A stretch of 64,000 nt of DNA. Source: Gautieria morchelliformis (taxonomy: Eukaryota > Basidiomycota > Agaricomycetes > Gomphales > Gomphaceae). This document shows positions 12,468-23,045 of the stretch, one piece after another. The number at the start of each line of letters is the position of its first letter. Within the stretch, counting starts at the first letter, position 1. The stretch covers positions 62,001 to 126,000 of the forward strand of contig WHVA01000109.1 in the NCBI GenBank assembly GCA_015179125.1. The letters are read 5' to 3'. The notes beneath the pieces were generated by a model. That model searched no databases and was not told where the DNA came from. It saw only the letters and a program-made list of their open reading frames with translations. A program made the translations under genes and the position numbers.

Positions 12468-12976
12468 CCCCTTTCAGAAGGCACCTTGGTGCAATCACAT
12501 GTTCTATAATATAATTAGTGACATTGAATTATATTACATGAATTCCTTGTCCAACTCAGACATAATGTTTGGAGGTAAAGTATGATGGGCATGGTATTTA
12601 CGGTTTTCCCAGACAGCTTGTGCCCCATTCAACCCTTTTTTGTAGGCATCTATAAATCAGGCCAACCTATTAGCATCCCTGTTGAGGAGTTAGAATCTGC
12701 TGATAGGAAACAATTCTCACACACCTCTGAATCTGTACAAAGGGGACATCATCTAGACAGCCGCAATCCCTGAGGCCTGAATGTGTGAATGGGGTCAAGC
12801 ACAACCTGCCGGGCGGTCAAAGTGACGACTAAGCAAGCGGCCTGCAGTGGAACTCACCTAGTGTAAGGTTGTACCTACCTAAACCCTGATTTAAGCAGTA
12901 GAAATGTGTAGCAAGGCCCCAGAGTGGTTTGAAGCTTTTTCCGTGCGTCGTCCAAAGGTTCGAAAGGCTGACAAAT

Positions 12977-13000
12977 AGGTCACGTGACCTATCACGTGAC
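12977..13000. promoter_or_regulatory. tandem CACGTG palindromes
   Basis: A 14-bp perfect palindrome AGGTCACGTGACCT is followed one base later by TCACGTGAC. CACGTG is the canonical bHLH E-box core. The pair lies about 600 bp upstream of UBA2 inside the candidate MITE. The regulatory role is inference only. Confidence 0.4.
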
Positions 13001-13590
13001 CGCCAAATTCCATCGGTCCAAAAACCGAAATTGCAGGAAATCATTCTAGGACATCAGAAAAATAATTTGGTATTTTTTCTATGTCACATTTTGGATGCTA
13101 TATATCTCCTCAATAAATATAGATATATCCTAAGTCTCTCCTAAGGATTGTAGGTAGACATGTCCAAAGAGACTCTAGGAAGCCATTTGGCAAAAAGTGT
13201 TTGCCTTCGAGTGTTATTGAGCTCGCCGTTGGACTGTGCTCAGCTTATGTAAGGGGTGCCAGTTTAAGATGACTTCTATCTTAGAGAAAGCGTTACAGTA
13301 CGCTCGTGTAGATAGTCCAGGTGAATCCGAACAACCGGACCAATTTTCCTCTAGGTTTCCCGACAGAAACGGATAAGCAACTTTCCAACAAAAGGTAAGT
13401 CCAGAACTTGCTCGCAAAAACAATTACCTGTAAATATGAGCCCAGAAAGCTCTTCAATGAAATCTAAAAATATTAAGTATACTTACATCAACTTACACGT
13501 ACTGAGGCATTATTGGCATTCACGTGACCGTTCATGTTAGGTGCTCGCTAGTCACTTGTCGAAGCAGCCTCTAGTCTACTGTCGACCGTG

Positions 13591-16215
13591 ATGAGTCGTG
13601 ACCACCACGCGTTGGCCATTCTCGGTCCCGCGTTGCACGCTCGTCTGCCTGGCATAAGAGTCCTCATCGTTGGCAGTGGTGGAATAGGGTGCGAGCTACG
13701 TGCGTGGCTGATGCATAACCTGCCTTGTTATGATTGCTTACCACTGATTCAAGTAAAGAATGTCGTGCTGACCGGATTTGGACATATAACTTTACTAGAT
13801 TTGGATACCATTGACCTGTCCAACTTAAACCGTCAGTTTCTCTTTAGAAAAAAGGATGTGAAGCAACCGAAGAGTCTGGTGCGTTAAATCGACTGTAGTC
13901 TTACAATATACCTATACTGTCACTGTCATAGGTTGCCGCGCGAACTGCTGCCCACTTTAACCCACGTGTCCACATCGAGCCTTTGCACGCAAACATCAAG
14001 GAGCCACGGTTTGACGTTCCTTGGTACAAGTCCTTTGACATCGTCCTTAACGCATTAGACAACCTTGATGCTAGGCGGTGAATTTTGTTCAGTTCGCGGT
14101 GCTATCGTTCCCTCAACTGGTGTGTTTGACAGTCACGTGAACAAGATGTGTATGGCAGCCAATGTTCCTCTTGTCGAGAGCGGCACTGCTGGATATTTCG
14201 GCCAAGTGCAGCCTATTGTCAAGGTTTGTGGTTACACAAGTCTTCAAAATCTCTTCAACTTCGTGTTGCCAGGATCAAACCGAATGCTTTGATTGCCTAC
14301 CCAAACCCACGCCGAAGAGTTTCCCTGTCTGTACAATCAGATCAACACCGTCTCAACCCATCCATTGTATAGTATGGGCAAAAAGCTATCTATTCCCGTT
14401 AGTGACCTGTTCCTTCTTCACTCTTATATTTCGAAGGGGTAACTGTGACCGTCCTTCGTCGAGGGCAATCATTGGCCCTCCCCCATTTTATGACCCATCG
14501 ATTGACTGATAGTTTGTTTGGCCTGAGCTAGTCAGCTGTTTGGCGAAGACGAAGACGATCGGGAAGAACTGGATGAGGCAGAGAAACAGGGCGAAAATGG
14601 TAAGTTCGGTGTACTTTCTGCTATTGTGACCCTGACATCTCCTCGTTTCCCCATTACTTACTGTTCTGATGCTCCGGTAGCCGCTGAAATCCAAAATTTA
14701 CGTCGCGAAGCTCAGGCATTCACAGCGGTGAGGGCCCTTCTTCGTTCCGGTTGTCAAGATGGCGAAACGAGTGCTGCGCGACGTGTATTCGACAAGGCAA
14801 GATGTCCTTGCTGCTATCATTTCTCTGGCATTAAAAAGCTTTGTCCCAGGTTTTCACTGACGATGTGCATAACCTCCTTTCCATGGCAGATATGTGGCGT
14901 TCTCGTGCTCCACCTGAGCCCCTCAACTTCAACACCATAGTCTCTACACCCATATCTGACGAGGGCGCTGCAACCTCTACTTCGAACGGACATACAACCG
15001 CAGCAAACGCGCTTCGAGATCAGAAGACGTTAACATTAAGGGAGATGCTTGATATGTTTGTTTCTAGGTATTCAACTTTCCTTCTACTCTTTATTGCTTC
15101 AATTACTAAGACGTTTTCAGCACGAATCGCCTGGCGACGCGGCTCTCGCTTCCCAAGGCCAAGGGAGGCGAGGAAACGGTTGTGTTCGACAAGGATGATG
15201 ATGATGCACTCGACTTTGTGTGTGCAGCAGCGAATCTGCGTAGTGTCATATACGGGATTACGACCAAAACACGTTGGGAAGTGAAAGGTGCGGTCTGCGT
15301 ACCCGCGATGCACTGCCTTTATCCTCTCCTTTCTTCGTCGCTAACATTTTTTTGCACCCTGACATCGTCTTAAATCAGAAATGGCTGGCAATATTATCCC
15401 AGCGATTGCAACAACCAATGCGGTAATCGCTGGGCTCATTGTGCTGCAAGTTTTGCATATATTACGCGCAACTCAGCCATCCACATCCACATCATCCAAG
15501 GGCGCCTCCACTTCAATGCTACGGACGGTCCACTTACAGCACAAACCCACAATCCCGCTACAGCCTAGTCGCCCAGAGCCTCCCAACAGCAAATGCGGCA
15601 TATGTCGCGACACGTTTCTTGACGTTCGATGTCATCCGTGGAAAATCACACTGGGCGAAATAGTAGATGCTGTGCTTAAAGGCGTATGTGCTGAAGAAGG
15701 CGAAGAGGATGCAATCCCTGGGGTTACCGTGTACGAGGGCAACCGAATCCTTGCCGATCCAGACTTTGACGAGAATCTGGATCGGACGCTTGAAGATCTC
15801 AGTTGTGGCCAAGGAAAATTTATCACCATCGTAGATGAAGATGGCGAGTGGGGAACGATTGCTGTAGCTGTGGGTCTCCTGTCGTAAGTACCACAGTCCC
15901 ACGAGTTTCCCGTCCTTGCCCTGACCTCTACCTCTTAACCACAGAAAGAGCCATTCCTCGGATAAACCTGCACTTATGCTGCCTTCACCCATGCCAATAG
16001 TCCCACGTAAAGCAAGGCTTCAGACTCCGTCGCCGCTACCATCGACAGCAAAACGTCCGCTAGAAGAGGATGGGGAACAGCCCCCTGCGAAACGTCAAAG
16101 GACTGAGACAAATGGCGCCCCAAGTTCAAGTCCCTCAAAAGGATACAAGGAAGTAGATGGCATAATCATCGTTGACGATGGCCAAGACGACGACATAATA
16201 ATTATAGAGGATTAA
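13591..16215 (+). CDS. UBA2: SUMO-activating enzyme E1 catalytic subunit UBA2
   Basis: Eleven exons (13591-13699, 13754-13878, 13932-14077, 14133-14223, 14273-14397, 14532-14599, 14681-14796, 14850-15067, 15121-15287, 15379-15883, 15945-16215) join to 646 residues. With AOS1 it adenylates SUMO and carries it as a thioester before passing it to UBC9, mainly in the nucleus. The sequence shows the nucleotide-binding GSGGIGCE loop, the [16 protein letters not shown] adenylation segment, Zn ligands in ECFDC and CGIC, and the catalytic Cys177 in [10 protein letters not shown], the position known for the yeast enzyme. A ubiquitin-fold region (about residues 450-560) precedes a basic tail ([17 protein letters not shown], a likely nuclear signal) and an acidic, Ile-rich end ([19 protein letters not shown]) resembling a SUMO-interacting motif. 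The intron at 14797-14849 uses a GC donor. It converges with CHK1. Confidence 0.95.
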
Positions 16216-16375
16216 CCCTATGGACCAGTGATGTAGCAACTGAGTCTACTTCCACTCAGTCAACGTCTGACAACTAGATTATTGAGATCTTGCTATATGT
16301 CGGTATATATCCAGAGCTGGTTAGTTGTAACAGTAACATAATGTCCATATAGCTCGTGTTGTTATTGATTCCGCA

Positions 16376-18394
16376 TTACGGCTGTCGCTTTTTTATGACA
16401 TACGGGTCGACTTCCGCGGACGATATCAAAGCCTTCCATAACTGCCTCCAAGAGATGGGGTTACCCTACGGTTGACTTGTGTAAAATACTCTTGGAAGGG
16501 ATAACAAAGCCTCGTACCTTCTCTCGCCGCATCACACAAAAACTGCCATGGTATTCACCCCCAGACCAACTGAAGTTTTCGATCTCCACGTATCCTGTAA
16601 ACCGTTCCTTCCGCTTATCATATCCACCGATTTTTGTCTTTCTGAACTCTTTTCCTCTTTCATCAGCTTCGGCGTCACGAACCTGAAACTTGACGCCCAA
16701 CGTCTGCAGGGCAACTAGGATGTGGTCCATAAGGTCGGGAGGAGAGATCGTCGTGTAGAAACGTGTCAAATGAGGACAATACCGTTTTCCCGATTGTGTT
16801 TGTGACTGTACCGGTATATCTGAGCATTCATCCCCGAGAAGGGACGATAAACATACGAAGAGTTGTAACGTTTGTGTGAACTGAGAGGCGGCATGCGCAG
16901 AGAGCATAAGCTCATCCCCGTCAACGTCCCGCTCTGTCCTGTGATAAGATGGTGTGCGTCAAGTAGATGCAAAGACTGCTGTCAATCCTGACTTACGTGT
17001 TCAAGTTGGGCTCTGCCAACTGCAAGTCGCCACTCACGCGGAGCGCGCGTGTCAGGTGTTCAGCTAGCTCAATGCCAGTTTGATCCAAGAGCCCATTAGA
17101 CCTGGTTGTATATGGACATCAAGTCAGATTCTGCGTATCGATGTGTTGAAGTGTGTATGCGTGGACGCACTTGGAATACCAAGGGTGTTGAAGAATCTCA
17201 GGTAATGTCATTCGTTCTTGAACATCAACGGTCAATATACCTAATAAAAGGGCTGGCCTTCACATTAGCCTCATTGATAACCATCTTGATGCCGGGACGA
17301 ACAAAGGGCGTTTTCAGAAATACGATTCCACGGCGCTTCGGATAGGATCTCGCCACTAAGGAATCGTGCATATTCTGGATCATCCTCTGTAGGTTGATCC
17401 CATGGTGTGACTGCATTGCAGTGAATGATAAAAGACCAGAACGGTATCGCTGATGGACATACTTCCACATAAAAGGGTAAATAAGATAACCCCCATGCCC
17501 CATATGTCGACAGGTTCTGCATCGTACGGTCGATCGGGAGCATGTACCAGCTGAAGAAGGGGGCAGGAGCCATGAAGCGGGGATTAAATGATTCTCAAGG
17601 TCACACACCTCAGGTGCGACGTAAGGTAAACTTCCGCACTGTGCCGTAAGTTGACGAGTCTGCCCCTTATACCGAAAGACAGAGCATAGACCAAAGTCGG
17701 ATATCTTAACCTGACCAGCCACATCAAGAAGCAGGTTTTCGGGCTTCAAGTCCCTATGGACAACGCCTTGGCCGTGGACGAAATTCTATGGGGGCAATTA
17801 AGCAATTAACTAGCTTCTACAACTAAAGCGTGAATGTGTGGGCTCACCATACCTGCAACAAGCTGACTGAAGTAGAGATGTGCCAGATCTTCATCAACGC
17901 CAACATAGGGAGCTGACAGACGATAACATGGCTGACCCAAGCTCGACAAGATAGACACGTACCAATCTTGTCAAACAAGTCGCCCCCTGCTGCGATTTCT
18001 AGCAACATGTAGGCAGCAGGAAACCAAGGAGATTTCCCATCAGGTTCCACGATGACTGCATTAATGAACTCCAAAATGTTGATGTGTTTAAGAGAGCCGT
18101 GGACCTGGATCTCTTTGTTTAGTGTTTTGCGCTCTTGCTTGGTGGTTTCGGGCGTCAGCGGGACCACTTTACATGCGGCCACGACATCCAGCTTAGAGTT
18201 TGTAGCGCGATAAACACTTGGGATGTCCATCATTACTACGAGTCATGAAACGGCGCTGGAAACTTACGTTGAGAAACCACCACCGCCAATTTGTTCCTTG
18301 ATCTGAAAGCCTGGAGAAACGTCAAAACGGTAAAACAGGACGTGGCGGACCTACCAGTTACAACAGGGAACTTGAGTTCTGACTCTGTAGACAT
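16376..18394 (-). CDS. CHK1: checkpoint kinase CHK1, C terminus apparently frameshifted
   Basis: Ser/Thr kinase of the DNA-damage and replication checkpoint. Start ATG at 18394; exon 1 is short, and exon 2 carries the glycine loop GGGGFST read across an intron into VYRATNS. VAACK supplies the ATP-contacting Lys. The catalytic segment continues as KPENLLLD, then DFG ([15 protein letters not shown]) and [10 protein letters not shown], all characteristic of CHK1 rather than other CAMK-group kinases. The C-terminal KA1-like regulatory region ends at [13 protein letters not shown] followed by a TAA at 16461. One base out of frame, the sequence goes on for about 30 codons with a W-R-x-L-W-K segment typical of the CHK1 end, stopping at 16376. 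The last part therefore looks shifted by one extra G in a GGG run near 16464-16470. Internal exon borders were not all fixed. Confidence 0.88.
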
Positions 18395-18921
18395 GCAGCG
18401 AAGGTTTTCCTTTTCGAGCGATGCACGTGATGCGAGGCGCTGGCTACTTATGTAAGTAGCCTTCAGTCCGCTAGCCGCTCACAGATAAGATTTGATATTT
18501 GGTCGCTGCTTAAATACATGGTACTATTCTAATTATAGCGGGCACCTTTGTCTCGCAAAGTACAAGCAGATCCTTGTACTTTGCTGCGCTCCTTGTCCAA
18601 CCCTACCTTTGTCCCGTCTGTTAGGGTTATTGCGCAGTAGCTGTGTAGTGTAAGCTCAGTGAATAGATACTTCACTGAGCGCGTATGTATAACTGTACCT
18701 GTATAGTGTAAGCTACACAGGGGTGAGCATCGTACTCGACGATATACAAAGGGTGATGCGTACCTCAGTGAATAGATACTTCACTGAGGTACCACTATCT
18801 ACAAGTCTACGAGATATACCAGCTTGGTCAGCTATGACTGAGACAACCTATGTAACTACTAGTCCAGGTCGCGGGTTACCAGCCGCGGCCCTGCATCCTA
18901 TGCTTATCCATCCTTACTCCA
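18395..18921. repeat. hairpin-rich spacer between CHK1 and the DIRS element
   Basis: No gene seen. It holds a near-perfect 20-bp palindrome GGCTACTTATGTAAGTAGCC (about 18443-18462), two copies of a CTCAGTGAATAGATACTTCACTGAG hairpin (about 18655 and 18768), and a repeated TAGTGTAAGCT motif. The CACGTGATGCG near 18425 resembles one at about 12420. Confidence 0.5.
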
Positions 18922-19021
18922 TCTATGCTTACTCGGTCGTGACAGGCTGGGTGAGTAAGTGGGATTCTATACTGATGCCGGCGCTCTTTCGCGCGACCGG
19001 GACTTGGACCGTGCTCAAGCC
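18922..19021 (-). repeat. split direct repeat B2
   Basis: 100-bp block starting TCTATGCTTACTCGG on the plus strand. It recurs at 19267-19366 (B1) with only a few differences. In element orientation it is the outermost 3' repeat. Confidence 0.85.
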
Positions 19022-19070
19022 GGCGCAGGCATATGTACAAATGGACAAGGGGGGAAAGGGTCAGGGTGGG

Positions 19071-19266
19071 TGTGAAAAGAAGAAGCTCGAAGCCTTTATG
19101 GCTATCGAGCGCGAGATATGTGAGAAGGACGCGAGGAGAGATAGCTATGGAATGGAGGTTTATATAGCATCAGAACAATAGAAAAGGAAGCTTGTGGAAT
19201 GTGGAGGAAACGAGTCACGTGGCTCGTGTCATAGATCCTGGACAACGCTGTGCTTTGTCCAATCCC
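19071..19266 (-). repeat. split direct repeat A2
   Basis: Block running from TGTGAAAAGAAGAAGCTCG to CCAATCCC, recurring at the other end of the element as A1 (35111-35363). It directly abuts B1. A 49-bp unique spacer separates it from B2. Confidence 0.85.
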
Positions 19267-19366
19267 TCTATGCTTACTCGGTCGTGACAGGCTGGGTGAG
19301 TAAGTGGGATTCTATACTGATGCCGGTGCTCTTTCGCATGACTGGGACTTGGACCGTGCTCAAGCC
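19267..19366 (-). repeat. split direct repeat B1
   Basis: Second copy of the B block, next to the 3' end of the recombinase ORF. The B1/A2 junction is the configuration expected from a circular intermediate. Confidence 0.85.
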
Positions 19367-20259
19367 AAGACTGGAGCGAAGTGAAGAGACGGAGGCTCGG
19401 GAGGCTGAGTGTTGGGGATGGCCCAATGGAGGCGCGCGGAGAGCGAGAGCAACCGGTCTTTGTTGGGATCGATATATAGCTTGTAGGTGTCACTACGCCA
19501 CCTACCCAGCTGCTGCAGCTCGAAGTCACTGAACCCAGCGGCAGCAGCTGATGAAGCACCTCCCCTCTGGAAGCTGCGTCCAGCGAACTGTGTGGGGTTA
19601 AATCCCAGCTGAGTGAGGTCTTCACGCAGCTTCCGAAGAAGGTCAGCGCGAAGCAGGGGTGCACCATTGTGTCCAACGAACAACGGGGACTCTGGGGCCT
19701 GTGGGTCTGCGTGATAGAGTGCCTTCAGGGTCGTAACAGGGCACGTAGGAGCTCCAGGGGCGGTGGAAATGTATAGGCAGGCGCCTTTTCGGAATGGATC
19801 AGTTTTTGAGGAGGGGATGGAGAGTGCAATATAGTGGGGAGACGTAAAAGACGGCTCCAACCGCACGCAACTGTGGGTAAGGTGAACTGCAGGATCGAAG
19901 GCCTTAATACTACGCGCAGTAAATCCGCCACAGCGCAGGAAGGCTGGGACGGCAAGGCAGATAGTGGCGATGTAGTTGATGTCGCCAGTCACGGATGGCT
20001 CGGGATGAAGGGAAATGATCTGGTGAAGAATGGTGAAGGTAATTGGGAGTTTAGGCTTCCTGCCTTTCTCTCCCATGTACCTCTTAATACCCTTGACCAT
20101 CCTCTGGAGCAATGGTGACTCGCATGCTTCAAAGGGGAGGTCGTTATCGATGTGGGCAGAGCGGAGGTGCACGATGTAGGACTTAATAGTCTTGGGTTGC
20201 AGAGCACGAGACCCGAGGAAGGCCACCCACTCAAGGACTGCGACAGATGACGCGGGCAA
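19360..20259 (-). CDS. DIRS-type tyrosine recombinase
   Basis: 299-residue open frame (probably extending upstream in frame past 20259) of the phage-integrase-like superfamily that integrates the circular DNA copy. An N-terminal SAM-like helical region (QPKTIKSYIVHLRSAH) is followed by the first catalytic Arg (AFLRCGGF), the RSFQRGG box, LGRWRSD and the Tyr-containing YKLYID. The box that is often HxxR has Arg at the His position here. Whether that is normal for this subfamily or a loss cannot be told from the window. Its 3' end runs into repeat B1. Confidence 0.82.
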   Translation of the reverse strand: MPASSVAVLEWVAFLGSRALQPKTIKSYIVHLRSAHIDNDLPFEACESPLLQRMVKGIKRYMGEKGRKPKLPITFTILHQIISLHPEPSVTGDINYIATICLAVPAFLRCGGFTARSIKAFDPAVHLTHSCVRLEPSFTSPHYIALSIPSSKTDPFRKGACLYISTAPGAPTCPVTTLKALYHADPQAPESPLFVGHNGAPLLRADLLRKLREDLTQLGFNPTQFAGRSFQRGGASSAAAAGFSDFELQQLGRWRSDTYKLYIDPNKDRLLSLSARLHWAIPNTQPPEPPSLHFAPVLA

Positions 20260-20354
20260 GATGGAGCCAGAGGAATCCCGGAGGTGAGGATGAGCAAGGA
20301 TGAATTCAAAGAACGAGCACTGGCCAGTGGTGTAAGTGTTGCGAGTGCTGGAGG

Positions 20355-22000
20355 CTAAGCCGTGCCAGAGCCAGAATGCTGCCAGTCTTGAGATGTGAGG
20401 GTGCGTCTGATACCAATGGTCGGACGGTGGGGCGAGGTGGGCTGCCGGTTTAGATAAGGGGCGGAGGCAAACAAACGAGAGTACATGTAACGAGAAGCAT
20501 AGTCAGCTAGCGCATTAGCGGAAGAAGAAAGCCAAGAAGAGGAATAGGAAAATTCAAGCTGCACTGCTAGCATAACGATCATACGCAGGTTTGTCATCAC
20601 ATGCAGAGACCTGTTTGTGTCATTCTCAATGGCCCTAACGTCAACTTGGTTGTCTATGTGGAAGACAACATGCTTGTGCTTCCAGAGGTGACCCCAGCGA
20701 AGAATTGCTTGTAGAACGGCGTAGATTTCTTTGAATTATATATCGCGTTCACGGAAGCGTCTAGGTATGTGGCTCGAAAACCACTCTTTTTCGAAGATGC
20801 CCCCTATGCCTTTCTTCCCGCTTGCGTCTGTATAGACGTGCAGGGTATCGTACCGTGGTGAAATGAGGTGGATGCCGTTCCACCGGAAGGCATAAACATG
20901 CCACCACTGGATTTCAGCTCGTGCATAAGCAGGTATGTGGCGAACGGTATGGGAAGACTTGAAAGAGGTGGAGAAGCTGATGAGTCGGCGCAGAAAAGCA
21001 CGGGAGTGTGGAATGACTTGGGAGCAAAATTGTAAGAATCCAACTAAATGTTGCAAGTCACACAAGGAGCAACGACGACGGGAGAGCCATCCAAGGAGCA
21101 GGTCACGCAAGTAGCAAAGCTTTTCCTCAGGCAGGCGGGCTTCTATTGCTATTGAGTCCAAATCCAGCCCTAGGAATTCTACTTGAGTGGATGGACGGAT
21201 GGTCTTTTCATCCTGGAAAGAGAGCCCGAGCTGGCGGCCTAGGGCCTGGATCCAGTCGACTGCCTGGTTAGCGAGAGGAAGGGGCGTGGACGGCATGAAA
21301 ATGGGCAGGAAGTCGTCCAGGTAATGTTTTAGATTACCAGGTATGTGACGTTGAATGATCCAGTGGAGGGCTTCTGCGAAGAGATTAAAGATGTAAGAGG
21401 CGGACTTAAGACCAAAGGTCAAAACTACGGCGTGATAGAAGAGGCCTTGCCATTCAAAGCTGAGAAGGTGCCAGTCAGAAGGCCGAACTGGAATATGGTG
21501 GAAGGCTTCTTTGAGATCAAGCTTTGCCAAGAGAGTACCTCTACCAAAGGCGCTTATAGCGGCAATAGTTTGGTCGAACACTTCATATCGTATATGACCC
21601 TCGGCATCGGTGATACCATCATTCACAGAGATGCCATCTGGCCAAGATAAGTGATGAATGAGCCGCCGCTTCGAGGGTTTACGAGGATGTGTTACGGTCC
21701 CAAGAGGGGAACAACGAAAGTCCCGAAAGGGAGGAGCTGCGAATGGGCCGAAGGCATGGTGGCTGCTGAGAAGAGCATCGACCGCTTTGGAGATGGAATC
21801 CAGGAAATCCAACGCATCTTCAAGTTACGGCAAGGTTGATCGCGATCAGCACCAGAAAAGCCAAGATTGGCACCAAATTCTATTATGTGCAGCAGCGAAT
21901 CAACAAAATTGCAGTCAGAGTAATCCTTAAGATAAAAATCCCATGCGGATTTTACTAAGGGGCAAGTAGTAATAGGAAGGCCCTCAGTCGAGGGCAGCAC
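20355..22000 (-). pseudogene. DIRS-type reverse transcriptase / RNase H, broken
   Basis: The RT core lies in 21812-20736 with fingers, YLDD active site (HYLDDF) and the connection to RNase H (HVYTDASGKKGIGG). The N-terminal portion lies in another frame at 22000-21692, so a frameshift is present near 21805. A TAA at 20738-20736 (after RFRERDI) interrupts the RNase H part, which continues in the reading 20600-20355. The fold is complete in outline, but this copy cannot make a full protein. Confidence 0.85.
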
Positions 22001-22215
22001 AGCGTTGCAGTGAGGTCGGTGTTTGGACGGGGTGGCAGCGACGGGCGTGGGGGAAAGAGCACGGAATGCGGTAATGCATCAGAAAGAACTGTGGATTCAG
22101 GGGAGACGTTGTCAGAAGTGGAAATAAGCCGGGGGATAGACCTGGGTGAGACGTCCTGTGGGCTAGGACGAGGGGTGGACGGAGTTGACGGGAGCCCACT
22201 CGCCCTGCCTGTCTC

Positions 22216-22550
22216 CTAAGCTGAAGCCTTGGCTTTTTCTGTGCACACCGAACGACCATGTTCAGAGCTGCCACAGTTTTTGCATTTATGCATGCGACCG
22301 TTGGTACAGGGCGACGTGCACTTCCCTGCTTGGAAAGCGAAGCAGGTTTTCTTTGCATTAGCTGAGCTTGACAGTGAGGAAGCCTTACTGTACGCAGGTT
22401 TTGGGTTCCCATAGAGGTGGAGGGATGCGAGCTCGGCGTCCATGATGCGCCACCCCGCATAGTCACCTTTGCGCATTTCTGCTAAATGGCGATGGTGGAA
22501 CATGAAGTGATATTGGAGGACGGTGGACCACTCGTAACACATGTAAATCT
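22216..22550 (-). pseudogene. DIRS gag-like ORF, 3' part
   Basis: Reads MCYEWSTVLQYHF and on to a zinc knuckle with cysteines in FQAGKCTSPCTNGRMHKCKNCG. It continues the frame of the ORF at 35022-34326 across the Copia insertion. It overlaps the start of the RT reading frame. Confidence 0.75.
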
Positions 22551-23022
22551 TGTTGGGTGCATTTATGCTCCTGCACCAAAATCAAGCATAATATGTTCAA
22601 TTTATTGTATGGTGTTTCAATCTGTTCTCATATTGTTCTTGTACCATGCATTCAGTTCTCTGATTATTTTTGAAAATTTCCAGTCACTCCCTATCTCTCC
22701 ATTTCACCTTGTTATCTCTATTTTCACAAGCGGCTACACCCAGCAGAGTTTGAAATGACTTCGACGCGCAAGCTCTTGAGCACTAAAGGGCCGGGTGCAC
22801 GTATATGCCTTCTGAGACAGGATAGTGCTCCTCTCTCAGTGACAATAAATTCACTGAGAGAGGTGAGTAATATTCTTTGTATTTTCATAGCATGTTGACT
22901 GAAAATCATGTAGTGAATTTGATTCTAGGTATTGTATTAATATAACAGTGACAATAAATTCACTGAGAGAGTGAATTTGATTCTAGCTTTCTAAGAACTC
23001 TACCGAACCTTCCCTGCCATAA
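22551..23022 (+). repeat. Copia 5' LTR
   Basis: Starts TGTTGGGTGC and is collinear with 33854-34325. I counted eight differences from the 3' LTR by eye, all transitions. It contains a hairpin CTCTCTCAGTGA-(8 nt)-TCACTGAGAGAG and a second partial copy of that motif. Confidence 0.9.
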
Positions 23023-23045
23023 CCCCAAGTTGCTAACAAGGGGTT

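Larger units (their letters stand above)
12368..13283. mobile_element. possible MITE-like element with 29-bp inverted repeats
   Basis: 29-bp perfect inverted repeats at 12368-12396 and 13255-13283 (TAAGATAGAAGTCATC...GGCACC and its complement) bracket about 860 bp with no recognisable ORF. Both arms begin inside a TTA/TAA context, so a TTA-type target duplication cannot be told apart from the repeat end. The inside contains a T run and E-box palindromes. It sits in the divergent promoter region between the myosin gene and UBA2. No transposase is visible. Confidence 0.5.

Noticed and set aside
22540..22556. 5-bp target duplication for the Copia element
   Set aside because: Flanks (AAATCT on the left, GATAT/AGATA on the right) do not match under any LTR end I can justify, so no duplication is claimed.
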